Of a DNA stretch of 8,543 bases, positions 1 through 5,950 are shown piece after piece (position 1 is the stretch's first letter; each line of letters opens with the position of its first letter). This DNA is from an uncultured Rhodospirillales bacterium (GTDB lineage Bacteria > Pseudomonadota > Alphaproteobacteria > Acetobacterales > Acetobacteraceae): positions 1 through 8,543 of the forward strand of contig CAIVDX010000712.1 of assembly GCA_903904805.1 (NCBI GenBank), written 5' to 3'. Made by a program: the position numbers and the translations under genes. A model generated the notes under the pieces. The model did not search any database. It had not been told where the DNA came from and was given only the letters and a program-made list of their open reading frames with translations.

Positions 1-398
1 ATCACGGCACCCAGCAGATCAATCAGGGCCAGATGGACCGCTGGAACATCGTCGCCACGCTGAACTATCTGCCGCATGGCCAGGAGAGCGCGATCGTGAT
101 GGCCAAGCTCGGTGTCGATGCCAAGGATGGCCCGATGAAGAAGCGCGTGGACAGCATGGTTGCCCTGGCCGACCTCACCCGCGCGGGCTTCATCAATGGC
201 GACATCTCCACCGTGATGTCGCCGCGCACCGTCATCACCTGGGCCGAGAACACCCGCATCTTCGGCGATGTGGGTTTTGCCTTCCGCATGACCTTCCTCA
301 ACAAATGCGACGAGGCCGAGCGCGTGACTGTGGCCGAGTATTACCAGCGCTGCTTCAATGAAGAGATCCCGACCGGCGCCTTCGTCCGCAGGGGCTGA
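1..398 (+). CDS. cobS: Cobaltochelatase subunit CobS, C-terminal part (5' end outside window)
   Basis: This is the last 131 residues of CobS, the AAA+ ATPase subunit of the aerobic (oxygen-dependent) cobaltochelatase. CobS works in the cytoplasm with CobT as a chaperone-like ATPase complex that drives CobN to insert Co2+ into hydrogenobyrinic acid a,c-diamide during cobalamin synthesis. Reading starts in frame at base 3 with HGTQQINQGQMDRWN, a stretch I recognise from CobS, followed by IVATLNYLPH. The Walker motifs would lie upstream, outside the window. The first in-frame ATG (33) is internal and is not the start. The gene ends in TGA at 396-398, six bases before cobT, which fits the usual cobS-cobT operon. 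Full-length CobS is roughly 330 residues, so a little over a third is visible. The identification is confident. Confidence 0.95.
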   Translation, partial: HGTQQINQGQMDRWNIVATLNYLPHGQESAIVMAKLGVDAKDGPMKKRVDSMVALADLTRAGFINGDISTVMSPRTVITWAENTRIFGDVGFAFRMTFLNKCDEAERVTVAEYYQRCFNEEIPTGAFVRRG

Positions 399-404
399 TC
401 CGCG

Positions 405-2282
405 ATGGCCGGCTCGAGCGACAATTCCCGCAGCGAGGATTTCAAGCGCGCCACCGCCGGTGCGCTGCGTGCGATCGCGCAGGAGCCCGAGGTGCAGGTG
501 GCCTTCCAGCCTGGCCCCACGGGTCTGGCCGGAAAGCGCGCGCGTCTGCCCGCGCCGACGCGCCAGCTGCCGGCGGCCGAGATGGCCCGGCTGCGTGGCG
601 CGGCGGATGCCATCGCGCTGAGGCTGCGCCATCATGATGACGCGGTGCATGCCGCGCGCAGCCCCGCCCGGCGCGAGGCGCGTGAGGTGTATGACGCGCT
701 GGAGCAGGCGCGCGTGGAGGTGGTCGGCAGCCGGCATATGGCCGGCGTGCAGGCCAACCTGACCGCACGGCTGGTCGATGAGGCTGAGGCCGAGGGCTAT
801 GCGCGGATGACGCGCAAGGAGCAGATGTCCACCCACGCCGCGCTGGCGATGCTGGCGCGCGAACGGATGTCCGGTGTGCCCGCTCCCGCGCAGATGCAGG
901 AGGTTCTGAAGCTCTGGCGCGACGATCTGGGGGCCGCGGCCGACCACGCGCTGCGCGACATGGCCGCGGCACAGGACGATCAGGACGCATTCAACAAGGT
1001 GGCGCGTCGACTGCTTGCCGCGCTGGAACTGGCGGAATCGGAAGTTGAGACCGACAGCCAGGAAGACGGCGAGGAAGGCGAGGAGGGCAACCAGGAGGCC
1101 GGCCAGCCCGACACCAGCCAGGATGGCGAGGGCACCGCGGAGACCGAGCAGGAATCGATGCTCGGCGCCACGCCTGACGACACCGAGGGCGACACCGTCG
1201 ATGAGGAATCCGGTGAGGCCGCCGAGGAGGATGCAGCGGCTGCCGAGGGCGAGGACAAGCCAGGTGGCCCGCAGCCGCGGCGTGAGCGCCCGACACCGGA
1301 TTCGCTTGCCGGCTACACCGCCTTCACCCGCCAGTTCGACGAGGAGATCGATGCTGTCGATCTCTGCGACGCCGATGAACTCACCCGCCTGCGCCAGCAG
1401 CTGGATCAGCAGCTGCAGAATCTGCAAGGCGTGGTCAGCAAGCTTGCCAATCGCTTGCAGCGCCGGCTGATGGCGCAGCAGCAGCGCGCGTGGGATTTCG
1501 ATCTGGAGGAGGGGCTGCTCGATGTCGGCCGCCTCGCCCGCGTGGTGGTGAACCCAACCCAGTCGCTCTCTTACAAGAAGGAGCGCGAGACGCAGTTTCG
1601 CGACACGGTCGTGACGCTGCTGATCGACAATTCCGGCTCGATGCGCGGCCGGCCTATCACCGTGGCGGCGATGTGCGGCGACATTCTCGCCCGCACGCTG
1701 GAGCGTTGCGCGGTGAAGGTGGAGATTCTCGGCTTCACCACGCGCGCGTGGAAGGGCGGCCAGAGCCGCGAGCGCTGGGTGGCCGATGGCAAGCCGCGCA
1801 ATCCCGGCCGTCTCAATGATCTTCGCCACATTGTCTACAAATCCGCCGACGCACCCTGGCGCCGCTCGCGTCGCAATCTCGGGCTGATGCTGCGCGAGGG
1901 GCTGCTGAAAGAGAACATCGACGGCGAGGCCTTGATGTGGGCCTATCGCCGATTGGTATCGCGGCCGGAACATCGTCGCATTCTGATGGTGATCAGTGAT
2001 GGCGCGCCGGTGGACGATTCCACGCTGTCGGTGAATCCAGGCAATTACCTGGAACGTCATCTGCGCGAGGTGATCCGCGAGATCGAGGGACGCAATCTGG
2101 TGGAGCTCACCGCGATCGGTATCGGCCATGATGTGACACGCTATTATCGGCGCGCGGTCACCATCGTGGATGCCGAGGAGTTGGGCGGCACCATGATGAA
2201 GAAACTTGCCGAGCTGTTCGACGAAAATGCCGGCAATGCCTGGGCGCGGGCGGCGGCTCAGCAGGCCTCGTTGGTGGCCTGA
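405..2282 (+). CDS. cobT: Cobaltochelatase subunit CobT
   Basis: 625 residues, the usual CobT length. It is the VWA-domain partner of CobS in cobalt insertion for aerobic vitamin B12 synthesis. The N-terminal half (about 1-210) is helical and arginine-rich. Residues about 213-287 form a strongly acidic Glu/Asp/Gly linker typical of CobT and of magnesium chelatase ChlD/BchD. A Gln/Leu-rich helical segment follows, and the C-terminal von Willebrand A domain starts near residue 400. Its metal-ion-dependent adhesion site is visible as DNSGS (D408, S410, S412), with the later SDG motif at S531-D532. The ATG at 405 has AGGGG at 390-394, ten bases upstream. The gene lies 6 bp after cobS, so the two are surely co-transcribed. 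CobN is not in the window. The stop (TGA, 2280-2282) is followed at once by a small hairpin and then a long one. Confidence 0.96.
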   Translation: MAGSSDNSRSEDFKRATAGALRAIAQEPEVQVAFQPGPTGLAGKRARLPAPTRQLPAAEMARLRGAADAIALRLRHHDDAVHAARSPARREAREVYDALEQARVEVVGSRHMAGVQANLTARLVDEAEAEGYARMTRKEQMSTHAALAMLARERMSGVPAPAQMQEVLKLWRDDLGAAADHALRDMAAAQDDQDAFNKVARRLLAALELAESEVETDSQEDGEEGEEGNQEAGQPDTSQDGEGTAETEQESMLGATPDDTEGDTVDEESGEAAEEDAAAAEGEDKPGGPQPRRERPTPDSLAGYTAFTRQFDEEIDAVDLCDADELTRLRQQLDQQLQNLQGVVSKLANRLQRRLMAQQQRAWDFDLEEGLLDVGRLARVVVNPTQSLSYKKERETQFRDTVVTLLIDNSGSMRGRPITVAAMCGDILARTLERCAVKVEILGFTTRAWKGGQSRERWVADGKPRNPGRLNDLRHIVYKSADAPWRRSRRNLGLMLREGLLKENIDGEALMWAYRRLVSRPEHRRILMVISDGAPVDDSTLSVNPGNYLERHLREVIREIEGRNLVELTAIGIGHDVTRYYRRAVTIVDAEELGGTMMKKLAELFDENAGNAWARAAAQQASLVA

Positions 2283-2301
2283 AGAAAGGCTGATTCTTTC
2301 T
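2283..2301 (+). other. Small hairpin directly after the cobT stop
   Basis: AGAAAG at 2283-2288 pairs perfectly with CTTTCT at 2296-2301 around a 7-nt loop. It starts at the base after the cobT stop codon and abuts the much longer hairpin at 2303-2395. The stem is only 6 bp and AT-rich, so alone it is weak. It may stabilise the cobT 3' end or belong to the larger element. Confidence 0.4.
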
Positions 2302-2302
2302 G

Positions 2303-2395
2303 GAAAGAAGGAACCAAAGAACTTTTGGACGATTGGGTGCGGTGATGCCGCATCCCTGCAACAAAATTTTCAAAAGTTTTTTGCTTCTTTTTTTC
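2303..2395 (+). terminator. Long structured inverted repeat downstream of cobT, possible terminator or interspersed element
   Basis: The left arm 2303-2326 pairs with the right arm 2372-2395 over 24 positions, with one mismatch (C2314/C2384) and three G.U wobbles (2319/2379, 2310/2388, 2307/2391). The loop holds its own hairpin: TGCGG (2338-2342) with CCGCA (2348-2352), extended by GGG (2335-2337) with CCC (2354-2356) past one bulged T. The 3' arm is very T-rich, so in the cobT direction it could end transcription, although the T tract is inside the stem and not after it. The composition (A/T runs) contrasts sharply with the GC-rich genes on both sides. A related segment recurs at 8349-8384, which suggests a repeated element and not a one-off terminator. 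Confidence 0.55.
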
Positions 2396-2418
2396 AAAAA
2401 GGAAGCGCTTGTCTCGCC
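2383..2418 (+). repeat. Interspersed repeat, copy 1 (partner at 8349-8384)
   Basis: This stretch matches 8349-8384: both read G-C-(C)-TTC-T(6-7)-C, then a 24-base tail in which 18 positions agree, including GGAAGCGC/AGAAGCGC and TGTCT. It contains its own hairpin: 2384-2392 pairs with 2397-2405 (9 bp, one G.U) around a 4-nt loop. Bases 2384-2395 are also part of the right arm of the large hairpin 2303-2395, so the two folds exclude each other. The purine run AAGGAAG at 2399-2405 is the only Shine-Dalgarno-like stretch upstream of the next gene, about 16 nt before its ATG. Confidence 0.6.
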
Positions 2419-2421
2419 ACC

Positions 2422-3162
2422 ATGAAAAACAAAGTCGCCGCCGTCACGCTGTCGTTCTGGATCATCAAGATCCTCGCCACCACCCTGGGCGAGACCGGCG
2501 GTGACGCGGTCTCGATAGAACTTGGCCTTGGCTACGAACGCGCCACGCTGATCTTTGCTGCGATCTTCGCCGTGCTGGTCACCGCGCAAATGAAGGCGCG
2601 GACGTTTCATCCGTTCCTGTATTGGGCAGTGATTGTCGCCACCACCACAGTGGGCACCACGATGGCGGATTTCTGCGATCGCTCGCTCGGCGTCGGCTAT
2701 ATCGGCGGTTCGCTGATTTTGGGTGGGCTGTTGGCGACCACGCTGGTCGCGTGGTGGCGCGCGTGTGGCACGATCTCGGTGAGCATTATCGCCACGCACA
2801 CCCAGGAAGGCTTCTATTGGCTGGCCATCCTGTTGTCGAACACGCTTGGCACTGCCTTGGGAGATTTCCTTGCCGACGATGGCGGGGCTGGCTTTCTCGG
2901 CGGGACGGTGATCTTCGCGGGAGCCCTGGCGTTGGTCGCCGCCGCCTGGAAATTCACTGGCCTGTCGCGTGCGGGCCTGTTCTGGGCGGCGTTCATCCTG
3001 ACCCGACCGTTTGGGGCGACGTTTGGCGATCTGCTCGACAAGGCGGCCGACCAGGGCGGGCTGGAGATCGACCGCATCACCGCCTCGGCGGTGTTCGCCT
3101 TGCTGATCCTGGCGCTGATCGTGCTGACGCGGCCGCGCGCCGGGGCGCATGGCGAGGCTTAG
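2422..3162 (+). CDS. DUF347 four-repeat membrane protein (COG4705-like)
   Basis: 246 residues, an integral membrane protein of the DUF347/COG4705 type with no established function that I know of. Four internal repeats have one spacing: a Trp, then Gly ten residues on and Asp fifteen residues on (W13/G23/D28, W68/G78/D83, W133/G143/D148, W188/G198/D203). The surrounding segments look like LATTLGETGGD, VATTTVGTTMAD, LLSNTLGTALGD and LTRPFGATFGD. Each repeat should carry two membrane helices, giving about eight in all, and the four buried Asp invite a transport or ion-binding role, which is only inference. I chose ATG 2422 because the only earlier in-frame ATG (2206) is inside cobT and would add a low-complexity leader from the AT-rich hairpin. 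The ribosome site is weak or far (AAGGAAG, about 16 nt away). The stop TAG lies at the left end of the palindromic element 3160-3265. Confidence 0.85.
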   Translation: MKNKVAAVTLSFWIIKILATTLGETGGDAVSIELGLGYERATLIFAAIFAVLVTAQMKARTFHPFLYWAVIVATTTVGTTMADFCDRSLGVGYIGGSLILGGLLATTLVAWWRACGTISVSIIATHTQEGFYWLAILLSNTLGTALGDFLADDGGAGFLGGTVIFAGALALVAAAWKFTGLSRAGLFWAAFILTRPFGATFGDLLDKAADQGGLEIDRITASAVFALLILALIVLTRPRAGAHGEA

Positions 3163-3265
3163 AGCAACACCGGATCATGTCCTTCACATGATCCGGTAAA
3201 CTTGCTCGCCAAAACAAGAAGCTAGAGCCTGTCAGCCGATTCAAGCAAAGACGCTCACGCTCTAG
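3160..3265. repeat. RIME-like intergenic element made of two palindromes
   Basis: The left palindrome has a perfect 12-bp stem (3169-3180 with 3186-3197, loop CCTTC) closed further out by GAGCAA (3162-3167) with TTGCTC (3202-3207). The right one is bounded by CTAGAGC (3222-3228) and its exact complement GCTCTAG (3259-3265). The hexamer TAGAGC occurs at 3160 and 3223 and inverted at 3259-3264, so the whole unit has inverted ends. It fills the gap between two convergent genes. The first TAG is the stop of the DUF347 gene and the last (read on the - strand) is the stop of arsH. The two-palindrome layout and roughly 100-bp size recall the RIME family of intergenic mosaic elements of rhizobia; whether it is truly repeated in this genome cannot be seen here. 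It probably also works as a bidirectional transcription terminator. Confidence 0.65.
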
Positions 3266-3972
3266 AGTGCTTCAGGCAGTTCGAAGCTTGCCTTGCGCTC
3301 ACTGTAGCGCTCAACGAGGTAGTCGGCGCGGTCGCGCAGCAGCCAGGTGAAGCGCAGCAGCTCCTCCATAACATCCACCACGCGGTCATAGGTGGAGGAG
3401 GGCAGCATGCGGCCGGCCTCGTCGAACTGTTCATACGCGCGGGGCACGCTGGATTGGTTGGGGATGGTCACCATGCGCATCCAGCGGCCGAGCAGGCGCA
3501 GCGTGTTCACCGCGTTGAAGCTCTGCGAACCGCCGCTCACCTCCATGACTGCCAGTGTGCGGCCCTGGGTGGGGCGCAGCGAGCCGGTCTGCAGCGGCAG
3601 CCAGTCGATCTGGTTCTTGAACACACCGGTGATGGCGCCGTGGACCTCCGGACTGCACCAGACCTGGCCTTCGGACCAGAGCGAGAGGCGCCGCAGCTCC
3701 TGCACCTTGGGATGATCGTCGGGCACCGAGTGCGCCATCGGCAGGTCGCGCGGATCGAAGATCACTGTCTCAGCGCCCATTGCGCGCAGCAGGCGGTCGG
3801 CCTCTTCGGTCAGCAGGCGGCTGAAGGAGCGCGCGCGCAGGGAGCCATAGAGCAGCAGGATGCGCGGGGGGTGGGAGACGCGGGTGGCCGGCTCCAGACG
3901 GGTGAGGTCGGGCGCGCTGAGCAGGTCGGCACGGAGATTTGGCAGTGTGTCGCCCGGCGGCGGCGTGATCAT
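3262..3972 (-). CDS. arsH: Arsenical resistance flavoprotein ArsH
   Basis: 236 residues, NADPH-dependent FMN reductase family, flavodoxin-like fold, cytoplasmic. ArsH oxidises trivalent organoarsenicals to the less toxic pentavalent forms in several bacteria and also has flavin or quinone reductase activity. The FMN-phosphate loop is visible as GSLRARSFSR (43-52). Other ArsH hallmarks are SPEVHGAITGVFKNQIDW (107-124), SGGSQSFN (146-153) and TIPNQSSVPRAYEQFDEAGR (169-188). The ATG (3972-3970) overlaps the arsC stop by 4 nt (ATGA). The only purine run, AAGG, is one base from the ATG and too close to serve well, so translation probably depends on coupling to arsC. It is the last gene of the operon. 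Its TAG stop lies inside the right end of the palindromic element 3160-3265. The identification is firm. Confidence 0.95.
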   Translation of the reverse strand: MITPPPGDTLPNLRADLLSAPDLTRLEPATRVSHPPRILLLYGSLRARSFSRLLTEEADRLLRAMGAETVIFDPRDLPMAHSVPDDHPKVQELRRLSLWSEGQVWCSPEVHGAITGVFKNQIDWLPLQTGSLRPTQGRTLAVMEVSGGSQSFNAVNTLRLLGRWMRMVTIPNQSSVPRAYEQFDEAGRMLPSSTYDRVVDVMEELLRFTWLLRDRADYLVERYSERKASFELPEAL

Positions 3973-4379
3973 GCCTTGGTGGCGGCCACGCGTTCGCCGT
4001 CTTCCTTGGTGAAGTCTCCGGTGAGCGGGGCGTCAAGCAGATCGAGCACCAGCTCCGACGGGCGGCACAGGCGCACGCCCTTGTCGGTGACAACGATGGG
4101 GCGGTTGATCAGGATCGGGTGGGCATTGATGGCGTCGAGCAAAGCGTCGTCGGTCAGGTCCGGGTTGTCGAGGCCGAGCTCATCGAACGGTGTGCCCTTG
4201 CGCCGCATGATGTCGCGCAATGGCAGCTTCATCCGCGCGGCGAGATCGACCAGTTCGGCGCGGCTCGGTGGGGTCTTGAGATATTCGATGATGGAGGGCT
4301 CGGTGCCGGTGGCGCGGATCATCGCGAGCGTGTTGCGCGAGGTGCCGCATTTCGGATTGTGGTAGATGGTGACGCTCAT
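3969..4379 (-). CDS. arsC: Arsenate reductase ArsC, glutaredoxin-dependent (R773 type)
   Basis: 136 residues, the ArsC/Spx-fold arsenate reductase that turns As(V) into As(III) using glutathione and glutaredoxin. The N-terminus YHNPKCGTSRNTL carries the catalytic Cys11. The arginines that bind oxyanion in plasmid R773 ArsC (R60, R94, R107) are matched here by R59, R93 (HPILINRPIVV) and R106 (RLCRPSE). The start ATG overlaps the aquaporin stop by 4 nt, with GAGG seven bases upstream, and the stop overlaps the arsH start in the same way. The C-terminus (about 117-136) is short and charged, with nothing notable. This is the second arsenate reductase of the operon; it is unrelated in fold to the one fused to ArsR, so the cell could use two different thiol supplies for the same reaction. 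Confidence 0.95.
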   Translation of the reverse strand: MSVTIYHNPKCGTSRNTLAMIRATGTEPSIIEYLKTPPSRAELVDLAARMKLPLRDIMRRKGTPFDELGLDNPDLTDDALLDAINAHPILINRPIVVTDKGVRLCRPSELVLDLLDAPLTGDFTKEDGERVAATKA

Positions 4380-5056
4380 TGTTTCGCCTCATGCGGGATG
4401 GGGGAGAGCAGCCAGCCGGCCAGCGCCCAGGCCAGCAAGGCGCCGGTAAGCTGGGCAAGGATAAAGCCGGGCAGATCGACGGGCCGTATACCCGAGAACG
4501 TGTCGCTCAGCGACCGCGCGATCGCCACGGCCGGATTGGCGAAGGAGGTCGAGGCGGTGAACCAGTAGGCCGCTGTGATATAGAGGCCCACCAGCCAGGG
4601 CACCGCGGTGCGGGCGAGGCGCACGCCGGCCAGGATGGTGAGCAGCAGGCCGAATGTTGCCACACCCTCGGCCAACCATTGCGGCCCGCCGCTGCGCACA
4701 TGGTGCGACAGGCTGACAATCGGCAGCGCGAACATCAGATGCGCCAGCATCGTGCCGGCGATGCCGCCCAGCGTCTGCGCGAAGGCATAGAGCACCGCCT
4801 CACCAGCGCTCATCTCCCGCTTCAGCGCGGCGATCATCGAGACGACCGGGTTGAAATGCGCGCCTGACAGCGGGCCGAGAATGGTGATCAGCACCACCAG
4901 AATCGCGCCGGTTGCCAGCGTGTTCCCAAGCAACGCAAGGGCAACATCGCGGGTCAGGCTGGCGGCCATGACGCCCGAGCCCACCACGGTGGCGACCAGC
5001 AGGCAGGTGCCCAGTGCCTCTGCGGCCAGGCGGCGCGGCAGGTCGAATTGGTGCAT
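4376..5056 (-). CDS. aqpS: AqpS-type aquaporin, probable arsenite channel
   Basis: 226 residues, MIP/aquaporin family, six membrane helices plus two half-helices, inner membrane. The two pore motifs are NPV (69-71, in SGAHFNPVVS) in place of the usual NPA, and a regular NPA (174-176, in FANPAVAIAR). The residue after the second NPA, normally the Arg of the selectivity filter, is Val177; Thr49 lies in the second helix region. I recall the same T49/V177 pair for Sinorhizobium meliloti AqpS. Loss of that Arg widens the pore for solutes such as As(OH)3. With no ArsB or Acr3 in the operon, this is the only visible exit for arsenite, by downhill diffusion. The ATG (5056-5054) shares one base with the arsRC stop (TGATG) and has GAAGG seven bases upstream, a translationally coupled start. 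Longer upstream starts would run deep into arsRC and were rejected. Confidence 0.92.
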   Translation of the reverse strand: MHQFDLPRRLAAEALGTCLLVATVVGSGVMAASLTRDVALALLGNTLATGAILVVLITILGPLSGAHFNPVVSMIAALKREMSAGEAVLYAFAQTLGGIAGTMLAHLMFALPIVSLSHHVRSGGPQWLAEGVATFGLLLTILAGVRLARTAVPWLVGLYITAAYWFTASTSFANPAVAIARSLSDTFSGIRPVDLPGFILAQLTGALLAWALAGWLLSPIPHEAKQ

Positions 5057-5928
5057 CAGCCGACCTTCGGGCGTGCGGCGGTGGTGCCTTCCATCTGGCC
5101 GATCTCGCGCAGGCGGCGGCCCAGCGCCAGGCTGTCGATGCTGGCGAGCGGCACGGCGACGAACACGCCGATGCGGCTCTTCAGCTGACGGAAGGCGGTG
5201 ACAAAGGCGGCCTCCTTTTGCAGGTCGGAGCCATCGGCGGCGGCCGGGTCGGGCACGCCCCAATGGGCGGTCATCGGCTGGCCCGGCCAGATCGGGCAGA
5301 CCTCGCCGGCCGCGTCGTCGCAGACGGTGAACACGAAATCCATCACCGGCGCGTCGGCGGTGGCATACTCGCTCCAGCTTTTCGAGCGCATGTTGCCGGT
5401 GGGGTAATCGAAGCTCTCGAGCACCTTCAACGCCAGCGGATTGACCGCGCCCTTCGGGTGGCTGCCGGCGGAGAAGGCGCGGAAATGCGCGGCGCCATCC
5501 TTGCGCAAAATGCCCTCAGCGAGGATCGACCGCGCCGAGTTGCCGGTGCAGAGAAACAATACATTATAGATTCGGCTAAGCTCGTGTGGATCGGCCATGG
5601 TTCGGTCTCCGGTAAGGGGCTGGGTGGGCAGGCATGCGCTTGGATGTCCGCCGCAGCATTCGTCGCTGAGGTAGCCGAGCAGGGCGGACATTGTCGGGTA
5701 GGCGGCGGAATAGATCAGCTGGCGGCCATCGCGGCGGCAGTCGATCAGCGCCGCGCTTTTCAACTGGCCGAGATGGAAGGACAGGGTGGCGGCGGGCAGG
5801 CCGAGCGCATCGGAGATCTGGCCGGCGGGAACGCCGTCTGGGAGGCTGCGCACCAGCAGCCGGAAGATGTCGAGCCGGGAGTCCTGCGCGAGGGCGGCGA
5901 GTGCGAGCAGCGCTTCTGACTTTTCCAT
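5056..5928 (-). CDS. arsRC: ArsR repressor fused to LMW-phosphatase-type arsenate reductase ArsC
   Basis: 290 residues in one frame. Residues 1 to about 100 are an ArsR/SmtB winged-helix repressor, with the helix-turn-helix near 35-62 (recognition segment PAATLSFHLGQL). The classical ELCVCDL metal site is absent. Instead the end of this domain carries C91, C92 and C99 (ECCGGHPSAC), like the C-terminal three-Cys As(III) site of Acidithiobacillus ferrooxidans ArsR (C95, C96, C102). A linker of about 18 residues (PTQPLTGDRT and following) leads to a low-molecular-weight phosphatase-fold arsenate reductase from about 119: P-loop CTGNSARS (C127, R133), then C203 and C211 (VCDDAAGEVCP) as the resolving thiols. 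Such enzymes use thioredoxin or mycothiol-like donors. From memory, an arsRC fusion is known in Leptospirillum ferriphilum. The start is fixed by homology and by the operator lying on it. The first gene of the operon, it should repress itself and the genes after it. Confidence 0.93.
   Translation of the reverse strand: MEKSEALLALAALAQDSRLDIFRLLVRSLPDGVPAGQISDALGLPAATLSFHLGQLKSAALIDCRRDGRQLIYSAAYPTMSALLGYLSDECCGGHPSACLPTQPLTGDRTMADPHELSRIYNVLFLCTGNSARSILAEGILRKDGAAHFRAFSAGSHPKGAVNPLALKVLESFDYPTGNMRSKSWSEYATADAPVMDFVFTVCDDAAGEVCPIWPGQPMTAHWGVPDPAAADGSDLQKEAAFVTAFRQLKSRIGVFVAVPLASIDSLALGRRLREIGQMEGTTAARPKVG
5596..5610 (-). promoter_or_regulatory. Internal ribosome binding site and ATG at the ArsR/ArsC junction
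   Basis: On the - strand GGAGA (5610-5606) stands seven bases before an in-frame ATG (5598-5596), which is Met111 of the fusion (MADPHELSRIYNVLFLCTGN). Both distance and sequence are those of a normal start site, better than what is seen upstream of the ArsR start itself. It would yield a free ArsC of 180 residues beside the full fusion. The linker just before it (PTQPLTGDRT) reads like a translated untranslated leader. Confidence 0.55.
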
Positions 5929-5950
5929 ATTTCCAATAATGTGGAAATAT
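5927..5950 (-). promoter_or_regulatory. ArsR operator overlapping the arsRC start codon
   Basis: A perfect 9-bp inverted repeat, ATATTTCCA (5927-5935) and TGGAAATAT (5942-5950), is separated by 6 bp. It is an AT-rich island in GC-rich sequence and has the form of ArsR/SmtB-family operators. Its promoter-distal half includes the first bases of the arsRC ATG (5928-5926). Bound repressor would cover the -10 region and the transcription start, so the operon should be tightly autoregulated and released by As(III). Confidence 0.75.

Noticed and set aside
2206..2421. Longer N-terminus for the DUF347 protein from the ATG at 2206
   Set aside because: It overlaps cobT and would encode a low-complexity leader from the hairpin region; the membrane repeats begin only after 2422.
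2158..3150. 330-codon open frame on the - strand opposite the DUF347 gene
   Set aside because: It mirrors the + strand gene, is full of Arg, Gln and Asp/Glu without domain pattern, and would overlap cobT. The + strand frame has a clear fourfold repeat and membrane helices.
3211..3265. Att site or IS end at the convergent junction
   Set aside because: No transposase, integrase or target-site duplication is seen; the palindromic layout fits a small intergenic repeat better.
3454..4365. 303-codon open frame on the + strand across arsH and arsC
   Set aside because: High-GC shadow; arsH and arsC on the - strand have unmistakable motifs over the whole stretch.
5056..5263. Longer aquaporin start inside arsRC
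   Set aside because: Aquaporins of this type begin close to the first helix; ATG 5056 has GAAGG seven bases upstream and a TGATG coupling to arsRC.
5014..5919. 301-codon open frame on the + strand opposite arsRC
   Set aside because: Shadow of arsRC; glycine and arginine rich with no recognisable domain.
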